Under the pieces are notes generated by a model that had not been told where the DNA came from, ran no database searches, and was given only the letters and a program-made list of their open reading frames with translations. A stretch of 64,000 nucleotides of DNA, taken from Treponema sp. UBA6852. Lineage in GTDB: Bacteria > Spirochaetota > Spirochaetia > Treponematales > Treponemataceae. The translations under genes and the position numbers were made by a program. Below are positions 56,821-64,000 of this stretch, in pieces (the first letter of the stretch is position 1; each line of letters begins with the position of its first letter). Location: NCBI GenBank assembly GCA_002449305.1, contig DKDI01000034.1, forward strand, positions 59,583-123,582. Direction: 5' to 3'.

Positions 56821-58926
56821 TTAATATTCCTGAGCGTCAGATCTCTTGAAGAATGAAGATGAACCGCTTCTCTGTGTAGCAGTGTGAACTCCAGCTCTTG
56901 CATGAGAACCTCCGCGGAATCCTCTGTCCCTATCACGTTCGCGTCGTCCGCCAAAGTCTCTGTCGCGTCCAAATCCACGGTCGCGGTCCCGTCCTCTGTC
57001 TCTTCCGCCTCTTCTTGAGCCACGGTCGCGTCCAAATGAATCGCGCTCGCCAAGTCCGCCGCCAGTAACTTTTGTATCAAGGTGCATGTGCGGCAATGAG
57101 CGGTCGCGCTCGGAAAGCTCAATGGCTCTTCTTCCGTCATCAGCTGGCAAAGAAAGAAGACAGAATTTGTCAGCCATATCAATGGCATCAACTTTGCGCC
57201 CCGGAACACCAAGCAAATCATGGAAGAAATCCGCAATTTTTCTTGGATTGTAGCCATCGTCCCAGCCCATCTGAACATAAAGCCTAAGCTGGTCGTCGCC
57301 AACAAAAACATCTCCGCCTCTTCTTGAACCACGGTCGCGTTCACGGCGTCCGCCACGGTCTCTGTCGCGTCCTTTTGATTCAACAGAATAAGTATTAATT
57401 TTTCCGTAGCGATTTTTATTCAGCATTCCGCCGTAAGAAACCGCAAGCAGTGAAGCAACAACTTCCTCTGGATTTTGACCATTGCAAAGTTCTTCCGCAA
57501 GTTTGTCAAAAATAGGATCGCCTTTTCTTAAATGTGGAACTTTTGGCTCTGAAGAAACATTAGCTTCAGCATTTTCATCTGCATAAACAGAATCAGCTTC
57601 GTTTTCAGCCTGAACTTCAGACTTTTCCTGATTAAGTCCAAGCTTGTTTTTAATGTCAGAAAACAGGCGGCTCTTTTTTGCTTCCAAAACTTCTTCTATT
57701 GAAGGAACTTTGTCTTCAACAATTTCGTCCTTTGAACTTTTCTTTACAGTATTAATAAGGTAATTAAGACGTCTGCGTGTTTCTTCCGGCTTTACAAAAG
57801 TAACCGCCATTCCAGCAGCTCCTGCACGACCTGTACGACCAATGCGGTGAACATAAGTCGGACCGTCAAAAGGAAGCTCGTAGTTTACAACGTGAGTTAC
57901 GCCTTCAATGTCAATTCCACGCGCAGCAACATCAGTCGCAACAAGAATTCTTGTTTTCTTTGAACGGAATCTTGCAAGAATTTTTTCACGCTGCCCCTGA
58001 GGAATATCTCCGTGCAATGCGGCAGCTTCATATCCGCGCTCATCAAGCGACTTTGAAACATAGTCAGCATCAGATTTTCTCTGAACAAAAACAAGTCCGA
58101 AGAAATCCGGCGAAATATCGATAAGACGAACCAAAGCCTCAACTTTTTCACTTTCGCGAACAACCCAATATTTCTGCTCAATCAGAAGCGGCTCTTCTTC
58201 AAAACCTTCTTCTTCAACGATTTCATACTCGCCCATAAAACGCTGGGCAATTTTCAAAATTTCTTTTGGAACTGTCGCGCTGAACAAAAGAACACGGCAA
58301 TCCTGATTTGCGCATTCAAAAATATTTTCAATATCCTCGATAAAGCCCATGTCAAGCATTTCATCGCCTTCATCAAGAATAAAGTAATCGATTTTGCTGA
58401 TGTCAAGAACACCGCGGTCAATCAAGTCCTGAACACGGCCTGGAGTACCAACAACAATTTCAACTCCGCGGCGCAAAGCCCTCATCTGCTCGCCCATAGA
58501 AGCACCGCCGTAAACTACAGCAGTACGTGGATATTTTCCAGTTGCAAACGAAGCCATTTCTGTCGCAGTCTGCATAGCAAGCTCGCGTGTAGGCTCAAGA
58601 ATGATTGCGCGGACATGGTCGCTTTCTTCACGCAAATCTTGAACAAGCGGAAGTCCAAAAGCGGCAGTTTTTCCAGTTCCAGTGCGGGCCTTTGCAATAA
58701 CGTTCGCATCTCCATTCAAAAGACGCGGAATTGCAAGAACCTGAATTGGAGAAGGAACTTTAAATCCTTTTTTCTCAATAGCGGCAAGAGTGATTTCATC
58801 AAGTCCCAAGTCTGCAAATGAAATTGTCTCAGGCTCATTTGATGATTCATTTGAATTTTCCACAGAAACCTGTGAATCCTCTGCGGGCATAGTAATCCCA
58901 TCAATTTTGTTTTCTAAATCTTCCAT
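56821..58926 (-). CDS. DEAD-box RNA helicase with DEGD motif II and Arg/Asp/Gly tail
   Basis: The 701-residue ATP-dependent RNA helicase has Q-motif KGFKVPSPIQ, Walker A ARTGTGKTAAF (80-90), PTRELAMQ, TPGRV, motif II DEGD (185-188) in place of DEAD, SAT, and HRIGRTGRAG. A DbpA-like RNA-binding domain follows (about 560-630, VFVGDDQLRLYVQMGW and PGRKVDAIDMADKFCLLSLP). The last 75 residues or so are a disordered R/G/D-rich tail. The layout matches CsdA/DeaD, which acts in ribosome assembly, RNA decay and cold adaptation. It has a long 5' leader and its own terminator. Confidence 0.93.
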   Translation of the reverse strand: MEDLENKIDGITMPAEDSQVSVENSNESSNEPETISFADLGLDEITLAAIEKKGFKVPSPIQVLAIPRLLNGDANVIAKARTGTGKTAAFGLPLVQDLREESDHVRAIILEPTRELAMQTATEMASFATGKYPRTAVVYGGASMGEQMRALRRGVEIVVGTPGRVQDLIDRGVLDISKIDYFILDEGDEMLDMGFIEDIENIFECANQDCRVLLFSATVPKEILKIAQRFMGEYEIVEEEGFEEEPLLIEQKYWVVRESEKVEALVRLIDISPDFFGLVFVQRKSDADYVSKSLDERGYEAAALHGDIPQGQREKILARFRSKKTRILVATDVAARGIDIEGVTHVVNYELPFDGPTYVHRIGRTGRAGAAGMAVTFVKPEETRRRLNYLINTVKKSSKDEIVEDKVPSIEEVLEAKKSRLFSDIKNKLGLNQEKSEVQAENEADSVYADENAEANVSSEPKVPHLRKGDPIFDKLAEELCNGQNPEEVVASLLAVSYGGMLNKNRYGKINTYSVESKGRDRDRGGRRERDRGSRRGGDVFVGDDQLRLYVQMGWDDGYNPRKIADFFHDLLGVPGRKVDAIDMADKFCLLSLPADDGRRAIELSERDRSLPHMHLDTKVTGGGLGERDSFGRDRGSRRGGRDRGRDRDRGFGRDRDFGGRRERDRDRGFRGGSHARAGVHTATQRSGSSSFFKRSDAQEY

Positions 58927-59062
58927 AAACGATTCCCTTTTCCTTACATGAAAGACCGGAACCGCTTGAAAATATCTTTTTTTACTTGATTTTCCTTTTT
59001 ACCTGGCAAAGCCTAAGAAGCGGCTGCAATCTGACATGCTGATGATATAAAATATAGCGCAG

Positions 59063-59091
59063 AGTATATAAGATTTTTCAATGTTATTCAA
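59063..59091 (-). promoter_or_regulatory. Promoter and long 5' leader of the DEAD-box gene
   Basis: On the minus strand, TTGAAT (59086-59091), 17 bp, TATACT (59063-59068). The expected start near 59055 leaves about 130 nt of leader before ATG 58926, much longer than elsewhere in this window. Short self-complementary segments such as AGCC/GGCT lie within it. Long leaders on helicase genes can be cold or stability sensors; here that is inferred. Confidence 0.5.
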
Positions 59092-59150
59092 GCGAAAAAA
59101 CACAAAAACGCAAAAAATGTCATAATTTTCTATCAAAATTCCATGTTTAC

Positions 59151-59252
59151 CGTCGGCATCGGGCTTGCCCCTGCGATGCTTCTGAAAGAAACTCGGTTGA
59201 TAGTCTATTGAAATTTTACAGTTGATTCCCATATCAAGCATGGGAATGACAG
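59151..59252. repeat. Composite palindromic repeat, divergent copy, in a 380-bp gap
   Basis: A second full-length member of the 16403 family. Left hairpin CATCGGGCTTGCCCCTGCGATG, a longer spacer, the shared core TCTATTGAAATTTTACA, and right hairpin ATTCCCATATCAAGCATGGGAAT followed by GACA. It lies in the non-coding stretch between the DEAD-box gene (ends 58926) and the exported-protein gene (starts 59308). The rest of that stretch holds the helicase promoter and leader; I see no gene in it. Confidence 0.75.
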
Positions 59253-59307
59253 TTAATTTCCACAAAAAATATGCAGAAAATTATTTTTTTCAGAAATAAA
59301 TAATGTG

Positions 59308-60684
59308 ATGAAAAACAAAATTACTTTTATAACAATTATTTTATCGCTGAACATTTGCCATGCGCAAATTGAATTTTATTCCGGGAATAATTTTAAATTT
59401 CCTTTAAAAGACGGAAAAGAAAATTTCTCGCTGAAATACGATTCCGGAGCAAGGCTAAAGTTCCGCGGACTAACTGCCATTTGGATTGCAGGAATCGGGA
59501 CAGAAACTTTCCATGACATTGCAAGCTCTTCGTTTTGTGAATTTGAAGCAATGCAAAAATACCGCTACGGAATAAAATATTCAGCGGCAACAAAATTCGC
59601 GGCCACAGATTTTCTTGCAGGAACCTTGCGTTTTTCACAGGGAATTTCAAGATTAAAGCAGCCAAATTTTTATGTTCCGAGCGCGCTAAAAAAGCCTTCT
59701 CTTTTAGCACCTGGAATTTCTCCAAGCCTACCCTCCTGGACTTCCGGGAAAACTCCACTGGCAGCGGCAATTTCAATTTCACCAGGAAACAAAAATTCAT
59801 TTTTGCCAACTATTCAACTTTCTGTTCTTGAAACAAAGGAATTTTATGCGTCTGCCTTCAAAAGATTTTCAGCTCCGTTCATTCCAAACGCAACCATTTC
59901 ATTTTCTGGCGGACTTTTTGAATACGGAAGAGAAAACAGCTCAGCTTGGTTTCAAAAGCAAAGATTTTTTTCCACGGAAAAACGAGGCGCAGCAGAAACT
60001 GAACTGAACATAGCCTTTGCACATTTTAGAATTTCTGGAGCGGCAGGAATACACGAAAGCCCGTTCGGCGGAAATTTCTTTTGGGCAAGGCTTCAAAACT
60101 TCATTCTTTTAGGCGATTTTTTGCTCCATTCTTTCTATTATACCGCAGACGAATCTTTAATAACCGCCGACAAAACTGAAAATAGAATAAAAACCCAAGC
60201 AGGAATAAATCCGCAGTACACATTTTGGTTCGGAAAAACTTCGGCAAGCACAGGAATTTTACTTTACTCTGCGGAAAGACAAACGATTGAAAGGCTTCCC
60301 TCTGCCTTCAATGAATACTGCGCAAAAACAGCATTGAGCATTTCAAGTGGAAAATGCAAGCTTTCATCAAACGCATCTTTTCTTTATTCCACGGAAAAAA
60401 ACGGAAAAGAATATTCTGCGCAAATAAAGGCTTCAAGAAATTTCAAAAGCTCATCTACAAGCGCAACTTTTTCTTATAAAAAAGAAGACTCTGGGAAAAA
60501 CACATTTTCATTCACAAGCACAGTTTATCCTAAAAAAACAATGCTGCGCCAAGCCGGAATCGGATTTTCATTTTCTGAAAAAGAAGGCGACTTTAAATGC
60601 AGTCCTTCAGCAACTACAGTTTTTAAAGGCGGAAACAGAAAGATTAAGTGGAACATAAAAACAGCATTTCTATTAAATTTTTAA
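59308..60684 (+). CDS. Exported, probably outer-membrane, protein of unknown function
   Basis: The 458-residue product has a signal peptide (MKNKITFITIILSLNICHAQ). Long runs of alternating polar and aromatic residues with frequent Phe, Ser and Lys follow, such as FYVPSALKKPSLLAPGISPS, and the chain ends WNIKTAFLLNF, where a terminal Phe is typical of outer-membrane barrels. Strand-like segments repeat throughout. No family match is evident to me. A GTG codon directly precedes the chosen ATG. It stands alone between the repeat and the EF-G gene, and shows the high lysine and AT content of its neighbours. Confidence 0.7.
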   Translation: MKNKITFITIILSLNICHAQIEFYSGNNFKFPLKDGKENFSLKYDSGARLKFRGLTAIWIAGIGTETFHDIASSSFCEFEAMQKYRYGIKYSAATKFAATDFLAGTLRFSQGISRLKQPNFYVPSALKKPSLLAPGISPSLPSWTSGKTPLAAAISISPGNKNSFLPTIQLSVLETKEFYASAFKRFSAPFIPNATISFSGGLFEYGRENSSAWFQKQRFFSTEKRGAAETELNIAFAHFRISGAAGIHESPFGGNFFWARLQNFILLGDFLLHSFYYTADESLITADKTENRIKTQAGINPQYTFWFGKTSASTGILLYSAERQTIERLPSAFNEYCAKTALSISSGKCKLSSNASFLYSTEKNGKEYSAQIKASRNFKSSSTSATFSYKKEDSGKNTFSFTSTVYPKKTMLRQAGIGFSFSEKEGDFKCSPSATTVFKGGNRKIKWNIKTAFLLNF

Positions 60685-60823
60685 ACTTTCTTCAAAACAG
60701 CCCAAGACCTATTGAATTTACCGCTATTTTTTAATAAAATTGCTTGAATTAATTGCATTATGCGGAAATCTTTGCATTTCGTATTCTGCCGACTCACGAA
60801 TTTTTTTTTGAGAGGTATACACT

Positions 60824-62920
60824 ATGGGTTTTGATATTACAAAAGTACGTAATATCGGTATCAGTGCACACATTGACTCTGGTAAAACAACAACATCAGA
60901 ACGTATCTTGTTCTACTGCAACAAGATTCACCAGATCCATGAAGTTCATGGCAAAGACGGTGTAGGCGCTGTAATGGATTCTATGGATTTGGAGCGCGAG
61001 CGTGGAATCACAATCCAGTCAGCAGCGACTCAGGTAAACTGGAAAGGCACAACAATCAACCTTATCGACACTCCAGGCCACGTAGACTTCACAGTTGAAG
61101 TTGAACGCTCACTCCGTGTTCTCGACGGAGCAATCCTTGTTCTTTGCGCTGTTGCAGGTGTTCAGTCTCAGTCAATCACAGTTGACCGCCAGCTCAAACG
61201 CTACCATGTTCCACGCATCGCTTTCGTAAACAAATGTGACCGTCAGGGTGCAAATCCACTTCGTGTATGCGCACAGCTTCGCGACAAGCTCGGACTCAAT
61301 GCATATATGGTAGAGCTTCCAATCGGTCTTGAAGACAAACTCCAGGGCGTTGTAGACCTTATCGCAATGAAGGCTTACTATTTTGAAGGACACGATGGTG
61401 AAGACATTCGCGTTGCTGAAATTCCAGCTGAACTTGTAGAACAGGCAAAAGAAAAGAGAGCAGAACTTCTTGAAGCAGCCGCAATGTTTGACGACTCGCT
61501 CATGGAAGATCTTATGGAAGAAAAAGAAGACATTCCAGAAGAAAAGATTATCGCCGCAATCCGCAAAGGAACCCTTGAAGAAAACTTCGTAGCAGTATTC
61601 TGCGGTTCTGCGCACATGAACAAAGGCATTCAGCCAGTTCTTGACGGTGTTGTACGCTATCTTCCTAACCCAACTGAAGTTCACAACTACGGACTTGATC
61701 TTGACAAGAACGAAGAGCAGGTTGAGCTTTTCAATGTTGAAAACAAGCCTTGTGTTGCACTTGCATTCAAACTTGACGACGGACAGTACGGTCAGCTTAC
61801 TTATGTCCGCATTTATCAGGGAAAAATCACAAAAGGCGATGAGCTTTACAATACACGCGCAAAGAAAAAGTTCAAGGTTGGACGCATTGTCCGCATGAAC
61901 GCAGCAGCAATGGAAGACATCAACGAAGGTCAGCCAGGCGACATTATCGCATTGTTTGGTGTTGACTGCGCATCTGGAGACACATTCTGTGGTGGCGGAC
62001 TCAACATTGCAATGACTTCTATGTTCGTTCCAGAACCAGTTATTTCAGAAGCAATCACTCCTGTAAACAAGCAGGACGCTGCAAATATGTCAAAGGCTCT
62101 CAACCGCTTTACAAAAGAAGACCCTACATTCCAGACTTACGTTGATCCTGAATCAAATCAGACAATCATCAAGGGAATGGGAGAACTTCACCTTGCAGTT
62201 TACGTTGAGCGCATGAAACGCGAATACAAATGCGAAGTTACAGTTTCTCAGCCGGAAGTTGCATACCGCGAGTCTATCACACAGCGCGCTGACTTCAACT
62301 ACACACACAAAAAACAGACTGGTGGTTCAGGACAGTACGGACGCGTTGCCGGTTTCATGGAGCCAATTTCAGAAAAAGACTACGAGTTTGTTGACTCAAT
62401 CAAAGGTGGAGCAATTCCAAACGAATACATTCCTTCTTGCGACAAAGGTTTCAAGAAAGCAATGGAAAAAGGCTCTCTCATCGGAGCACCTGTTGTTGGC
62501 GTAAGATGCACAATCAACGATGGTCAGTACCACCCGGTTGACTCTTCAGACATCGCATTCCAGACTGCTGCTATCGGAGCATTCCGCGAAGGCTATGCAA
62601 AGGCAAAACCAGCAATTCTTGAACCTATTATGAAAGTTCAGATTGCAGGACCTACAGAATTCCAGGGAAATATGTTCGGACTTATCAACCAAAGACGCGG
62701 TGTTATCATCGATTCTTCTGATGAAAACGGAAACTCAACTGTAAACGCAGAAGTTCCGCTTTCTGAAATGTTCGGATTCTCAACAATTCTCCGCTCTTCT
62801 ACACAGGGAAAAGCAGAATTCACAATGGAATTTGAAAAATACAGCAAAGTTCCAAATGCAGTTGCCGACGAGCTTATCAAGGCTTATGCAGAAAAGAAAA
62901 AGGCTGGACAGGCAAAATAA
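60824..62920 (+). CDS. fusA: Elongation factor G, spirochaete/mitochondrial-like type
   Basis: A translational GTPase that drives ribosomal translocation. The 698-residue length is standard. Domains: G domain with AHIDSGKTT (15-23), RGITIQSAA (switch I), DTPGHVDFTVEVERSL (switch II) and VNKCDRQGA; then domains II-V, with IKGMGELHLAVYVERMKREY and the C-terminal FGFSTILRSSTQGKAEFTME. Ser19 replaces the Ala of bacterial AHIDAGKTT, as in mitochondrial EFG1 and the spirochaete/planctomycete spdEFG group. GAGAGG lies 10 nt upstream of the ATG. It is not in a str operon here, and codon use suggests high expression. A strong terminator follows. Confidence 0.92.
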   Translation: MGFDITKVRNIGISAHIDSGKTTTSERILFYCNKIHQIHEVHGKDGVGAVMDSMDLERERGITIQSAATQVNWKGTTINLIDTPGHVDFTVEVERSLRVLDGAILVLCAVAGVQSQSITVDRQLKRYHVPRIAFVNKCDRQGANPLRVCAQLRDKLGLNAYMVELPIGLEDKLQGVVDLIAMKAYYFEGHDGEDIRVAEIPAELVEQAKEKRAELLEAAAMFDDSLMEDLMEEKEDIPEEKIIAAIRKGTLEENFVAVFCGSAHMNKGIQPVLDGVVRYLPNPTEVHNYGLDLDKNEEQVELFNVENKPCVALAFKLDDGQYGQLTYVRIYQGKITKGDELYNTRAKKKFKVGRIVRMNAAAMEDINEGQPGDIIALFGVDCASGDTFCGGGLNIAMTSMFVPEPVISEAITPVNKQDAANMSKALNRFTKEDPTFQTYVDPESNQTIIKGMGELHLAVYVERMKREYKCEVTVSQPEVAYRESITQRADFNYTHKKQTGGSGQYGRVAGFMEPISEKDYEFVDSIKGGAIPNEYIPSCDKGFKKAMEKGSLIGAPVVGVRCTINDGQYHPVDSSDIAFQTAAIGAFREGYAKAKPAILEPIMKVQIAGPTEFQGNMFGLINQRRGVIIDSSDENGNSTVNAEVPLSEMFGFSTILRSSTQGKAEFTMEFEKYSKVPNAVADELIKAYAEKKKAGQAK

Positions 62921-62947
62921 AACTATAAAAGCCTAGTTTAACCGTAG

Positions 62948-62988
62948 AATCTCCAGTGAAAGAATTTTCTTTTGCTGGAGATTTTTTT
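62948..62988 (+). terminator. Terminator of the EF-G gene
   Basis: Perfect 9-bp arms AATCTCCAG (62948-62956) and CTGGAGATT (62975-62983), with the final TT leading into a T-run to 62988. It lies about 28 bp after the stop codon. Confidence 0.88.
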
Positions 62989-63121
62989 ATTGTAAAATAA
63001 AATTTATGTGTTATACTTATTCAAACGGACACAGAACTTTTTGCAAAGCAAAATATTTTGAAGCGCAAAACTTTCTGCAAAAGTAAAAAAAAATCAAGCT
63101 AAAAATTCAGGAGGCAGCATT

Positions 63122-63805
63122 ATGGCAAAGCAGGAATTATATGAAAGAAGCCCAATCCGCATTTTTGACGAAGCGGCAAACGGAGGGCTCAAGGCTGGCG
63201 AGCTAGGACTTGTTACAGCAAAAAAGGGACTTGGAAAAACTTCTGTTCTTGTTCAATTTGGAATGGACACACTTCTTAATGGAAAGCAGCTTGTTCACGT
63301 TTCATTCAACCAGCACAGCGAAAATGTAATTTCTTGGTATGACGGAATCTACAACGAAATTTCAAAGAAAAAGGCAATCGCAAATGCCGCTGATGTAAAA
63401 GAACAGATTCTCCGCAACAGAACAATCTTGAACTTCAATCAGGACAACATCAGCCTGGAAAAAGTTGTTAACACATTGAATGCGCTCAAGGCTGGCGGAA
63501 CAGCAGTTGCAGGTGTTGTCATTGACGATGTTGATTTTTCAAAAGTAAAAGAAGCAGACTTGCAGACAGTCGCAAGCTACGCAAAGGTAACAAAGACAAA
63601 AATCTGGTTCAGCTCAACTTCAGTAGGCGACAAACTTGAAGATTCAGCTCCAAAAGCGCTTCTTCCATACTTCTCTGCTGTGATTCATCTTTCTTCAAAG
63701 AATTCTGTAACTCAGCTGAGCATTCTAAAAATGGGCAAGAACACAGACATTGAAACAACACTTAAGCTGGATTCAAAGACTCTGCTCATCACAAATAACA
63801 AGTAA
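63122..63805 (+). CDS. Orphan RecA/KaiC-like P-loop NTPase
   Basis: The 227-residue product resembles the core of RecA-superfamily ATPases, with a P-loop (AKKGLGKTS, about 34-42), a mid-strand VSFNQHS, and a Walker B region VAGVVIDDVDF (about 132-142). A C-terminal strand VIHLSSKNSVTQLSILKMGK follows. No DNA-binding or oligomerisation extension is seen, and it is shorter than RecA or KaiC. I do not know its function. AGGAGG lies upstream of the ATG, and a TTGTAA-16-TATACT promoter is plausible at 62990-63017. Its leader contains AAAAAAAAATCAAGCTAAA, also found before the PUR-domain gene at the same spacing. A terminator follows. Confidence 0.72.
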   Translation: MAKQELYERSPIRIFDEAANGGLKAGELGLVTAKKGLGKTSVLVQFGMDTLLNGKQLVHVSFNQHSENVISWYDGIYNEISKKKAIANAADVKEQILRNRTILNFNQDNISLEKVVNTLNALKAGGTAVAGVVIDDVDFSKVKEADLQTVASYAKVTKTKIWFSSTSVGDKLEDSAPKALLPYFSAVIHLSSKNSVTQLSILKMGKNTDIETTLKLDSKTLLITNNK

Positions 63806-63870
63806 TTTTAGAATGTCTCTGAAAGATGCACTTTTAGAGGAGACTAAAAAACGAGGCCAAAATAAAACGG

Positions 63871-63907
63871 CTGCCCTTTAGAAATAGAGGGCAGTTTTTT
63901 TTGTTTT
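63871..63907 (+). terminator. Terminator of the RecA-like NTPase gene
   Basis: Arms CTGCCCT (63871-63877) and AGGGCAG (63888-63894) with a 10-nt loop, then eight T residues, G and TTTTT. It ends the transcript about 65 bp after the stop codon. Confidence 0.88.
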
Positions 63908-63966
63908 TGAAACATTATTGAAAGAAATTTGGACTAAATAGCCAAAACTTCGAGTTTTATGATTTA

Positions 63967-64000
63967 ATGTCATCATCGGGCTTGCCCCTGCGATGTTTCT
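63967..64000. repeat. Composite palindromic repeat, left end, cut by window edge
   Basis: ATGTCATCATCGGGCTTGCC, then CCTGCGATGTTTCT. It begins with the TGTCAT arm seen in the 16403 copy and then follows the left hairpin of the 59151 copy almost exactly. The rest lies outside the window. Confidence 0.75.

Noticed and set aside
58999..59265. An 88-codon minus-strand ORF between the DEAD-box gene and the exported-protein gene.
   Set aside because: It runs through the palindromic repeat and the helicase promoter, has no ribosome binding site and no domain-like sequence.
1..64000. tRNA or rRNA genes, CRISPR arrays, prophage or IS elements.
   Set aside because: No T-loop or rRNA-like conserved stretches, no regular spacer-repeat arrays, and no integrase, transposase or phage structural genes were found.

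Overview
The window is about 64 kb of an AT-rich spirochaete chromosome, almost certainly a Treponema. Three features seen here are typical of that group: a roughly 900-residue GreA carrying a long N-terminal repeat region, a small PUR-domain nucleic-acid-binding protein like Borrelia BpuR, and an EF-G with AHIDSGKTT in its P-loop. A BamA/TamB/OmpH-type outer-membrane cluster, a bactofilin and many treponeme-type TPR proteins agree with this. Genes are packed densely on both strands. I see no rRNA, tRNA, CRISPR array, prophage or insertion sequence; the window is core chromosome with a few dispersed palindromic repeats.

Layout. 0-7.3 kb (minus): tamB, bamA and a partial ompH/skp. 7.4-14.6 kb (plus): tmk, a small exported protein, an NFACT (RqcH-like) protein, metF, metH and a PAP2-like membrane protein. 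14.6-17.8 kb (minus): manA, a sugar nucleotidyltransferase, deoD, apt. 18.1-21.6 kb (plus): SH3 protein, M48 protease and CHASE2 adenylate cyclase, in overlapping reading frames. 21.7-29.4 kb (minus): tyrA, DAHP synthase and its leader, a tautomerase, metY, an RNase II/R-type nuclease, an MsmK/UgpC ATPase and a tRNA-binding protein. 29.6-35.6 kb (plus): chemoreceptor, META-domain lipoprotein, aroB, cysteine desulfurase, PUR protein. 35.6-42.8 kb (minus): rnhB, a beta-helix-like exported protein, a phosphoribosyltransferase, three envelope/TPR proteins and rpe. 43-48.4 kb (plus): TPR protein, GreA fusion, MBL-fold hydrolase, deoC. 48.4-54.2 kb: a divergent ArsR regulator and an RND / LolA-like / beta-barrel operon. 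54.2-58.9 kb (minus): mtaB-type methylthiotransferase, TPR protein, bactofilin, DEAD-box helicase. 59.3-64 kb (plus): an exported protein, EF-G and an orphan RecA-like NTPase.

The most notable find lies between 23.70 and 23.92 kb on the minus strand. An unannotated 34-codon ORF holds nine aromatic codons, including the run YLYFSFYWF. It precedes a Rho-independent terminator, which is followed by the DAHP synthase and prephenate dehydrogenase genes. Codons 30-32 of the ORF can pair with the terminator's 5' arm. Together these parts make a complete ribosome-mediated attenuator for aromatic amino acid synthesis. Its promoter places the predicted transcript start at or within a base or two of the leader ATG, so the leader peptide appears to be made from a leaderless RNA.

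At least seven other genes here show the same arrangement, a -10 box 6-8 nt upstream of ATG with no Shine-Dalgarno sequence, which suggests leaderless initiation is routine in this organism. A second possible system is the ArsR-controlled RND / LolA-like / beta-barrel cassette. It resembles three-part lipid or sterol transport systems, and its RND and barrel proteins share a DDWGS acidic-aromatic motif. Metabolically the window covers much of methionine synthesis and recycling (metF, a metH without an activation domain, metY), aromatic synthesis (aroB, DAHP synthase, tyrA) and purine and deoxyribose salvage (apt, deoD, deoC).
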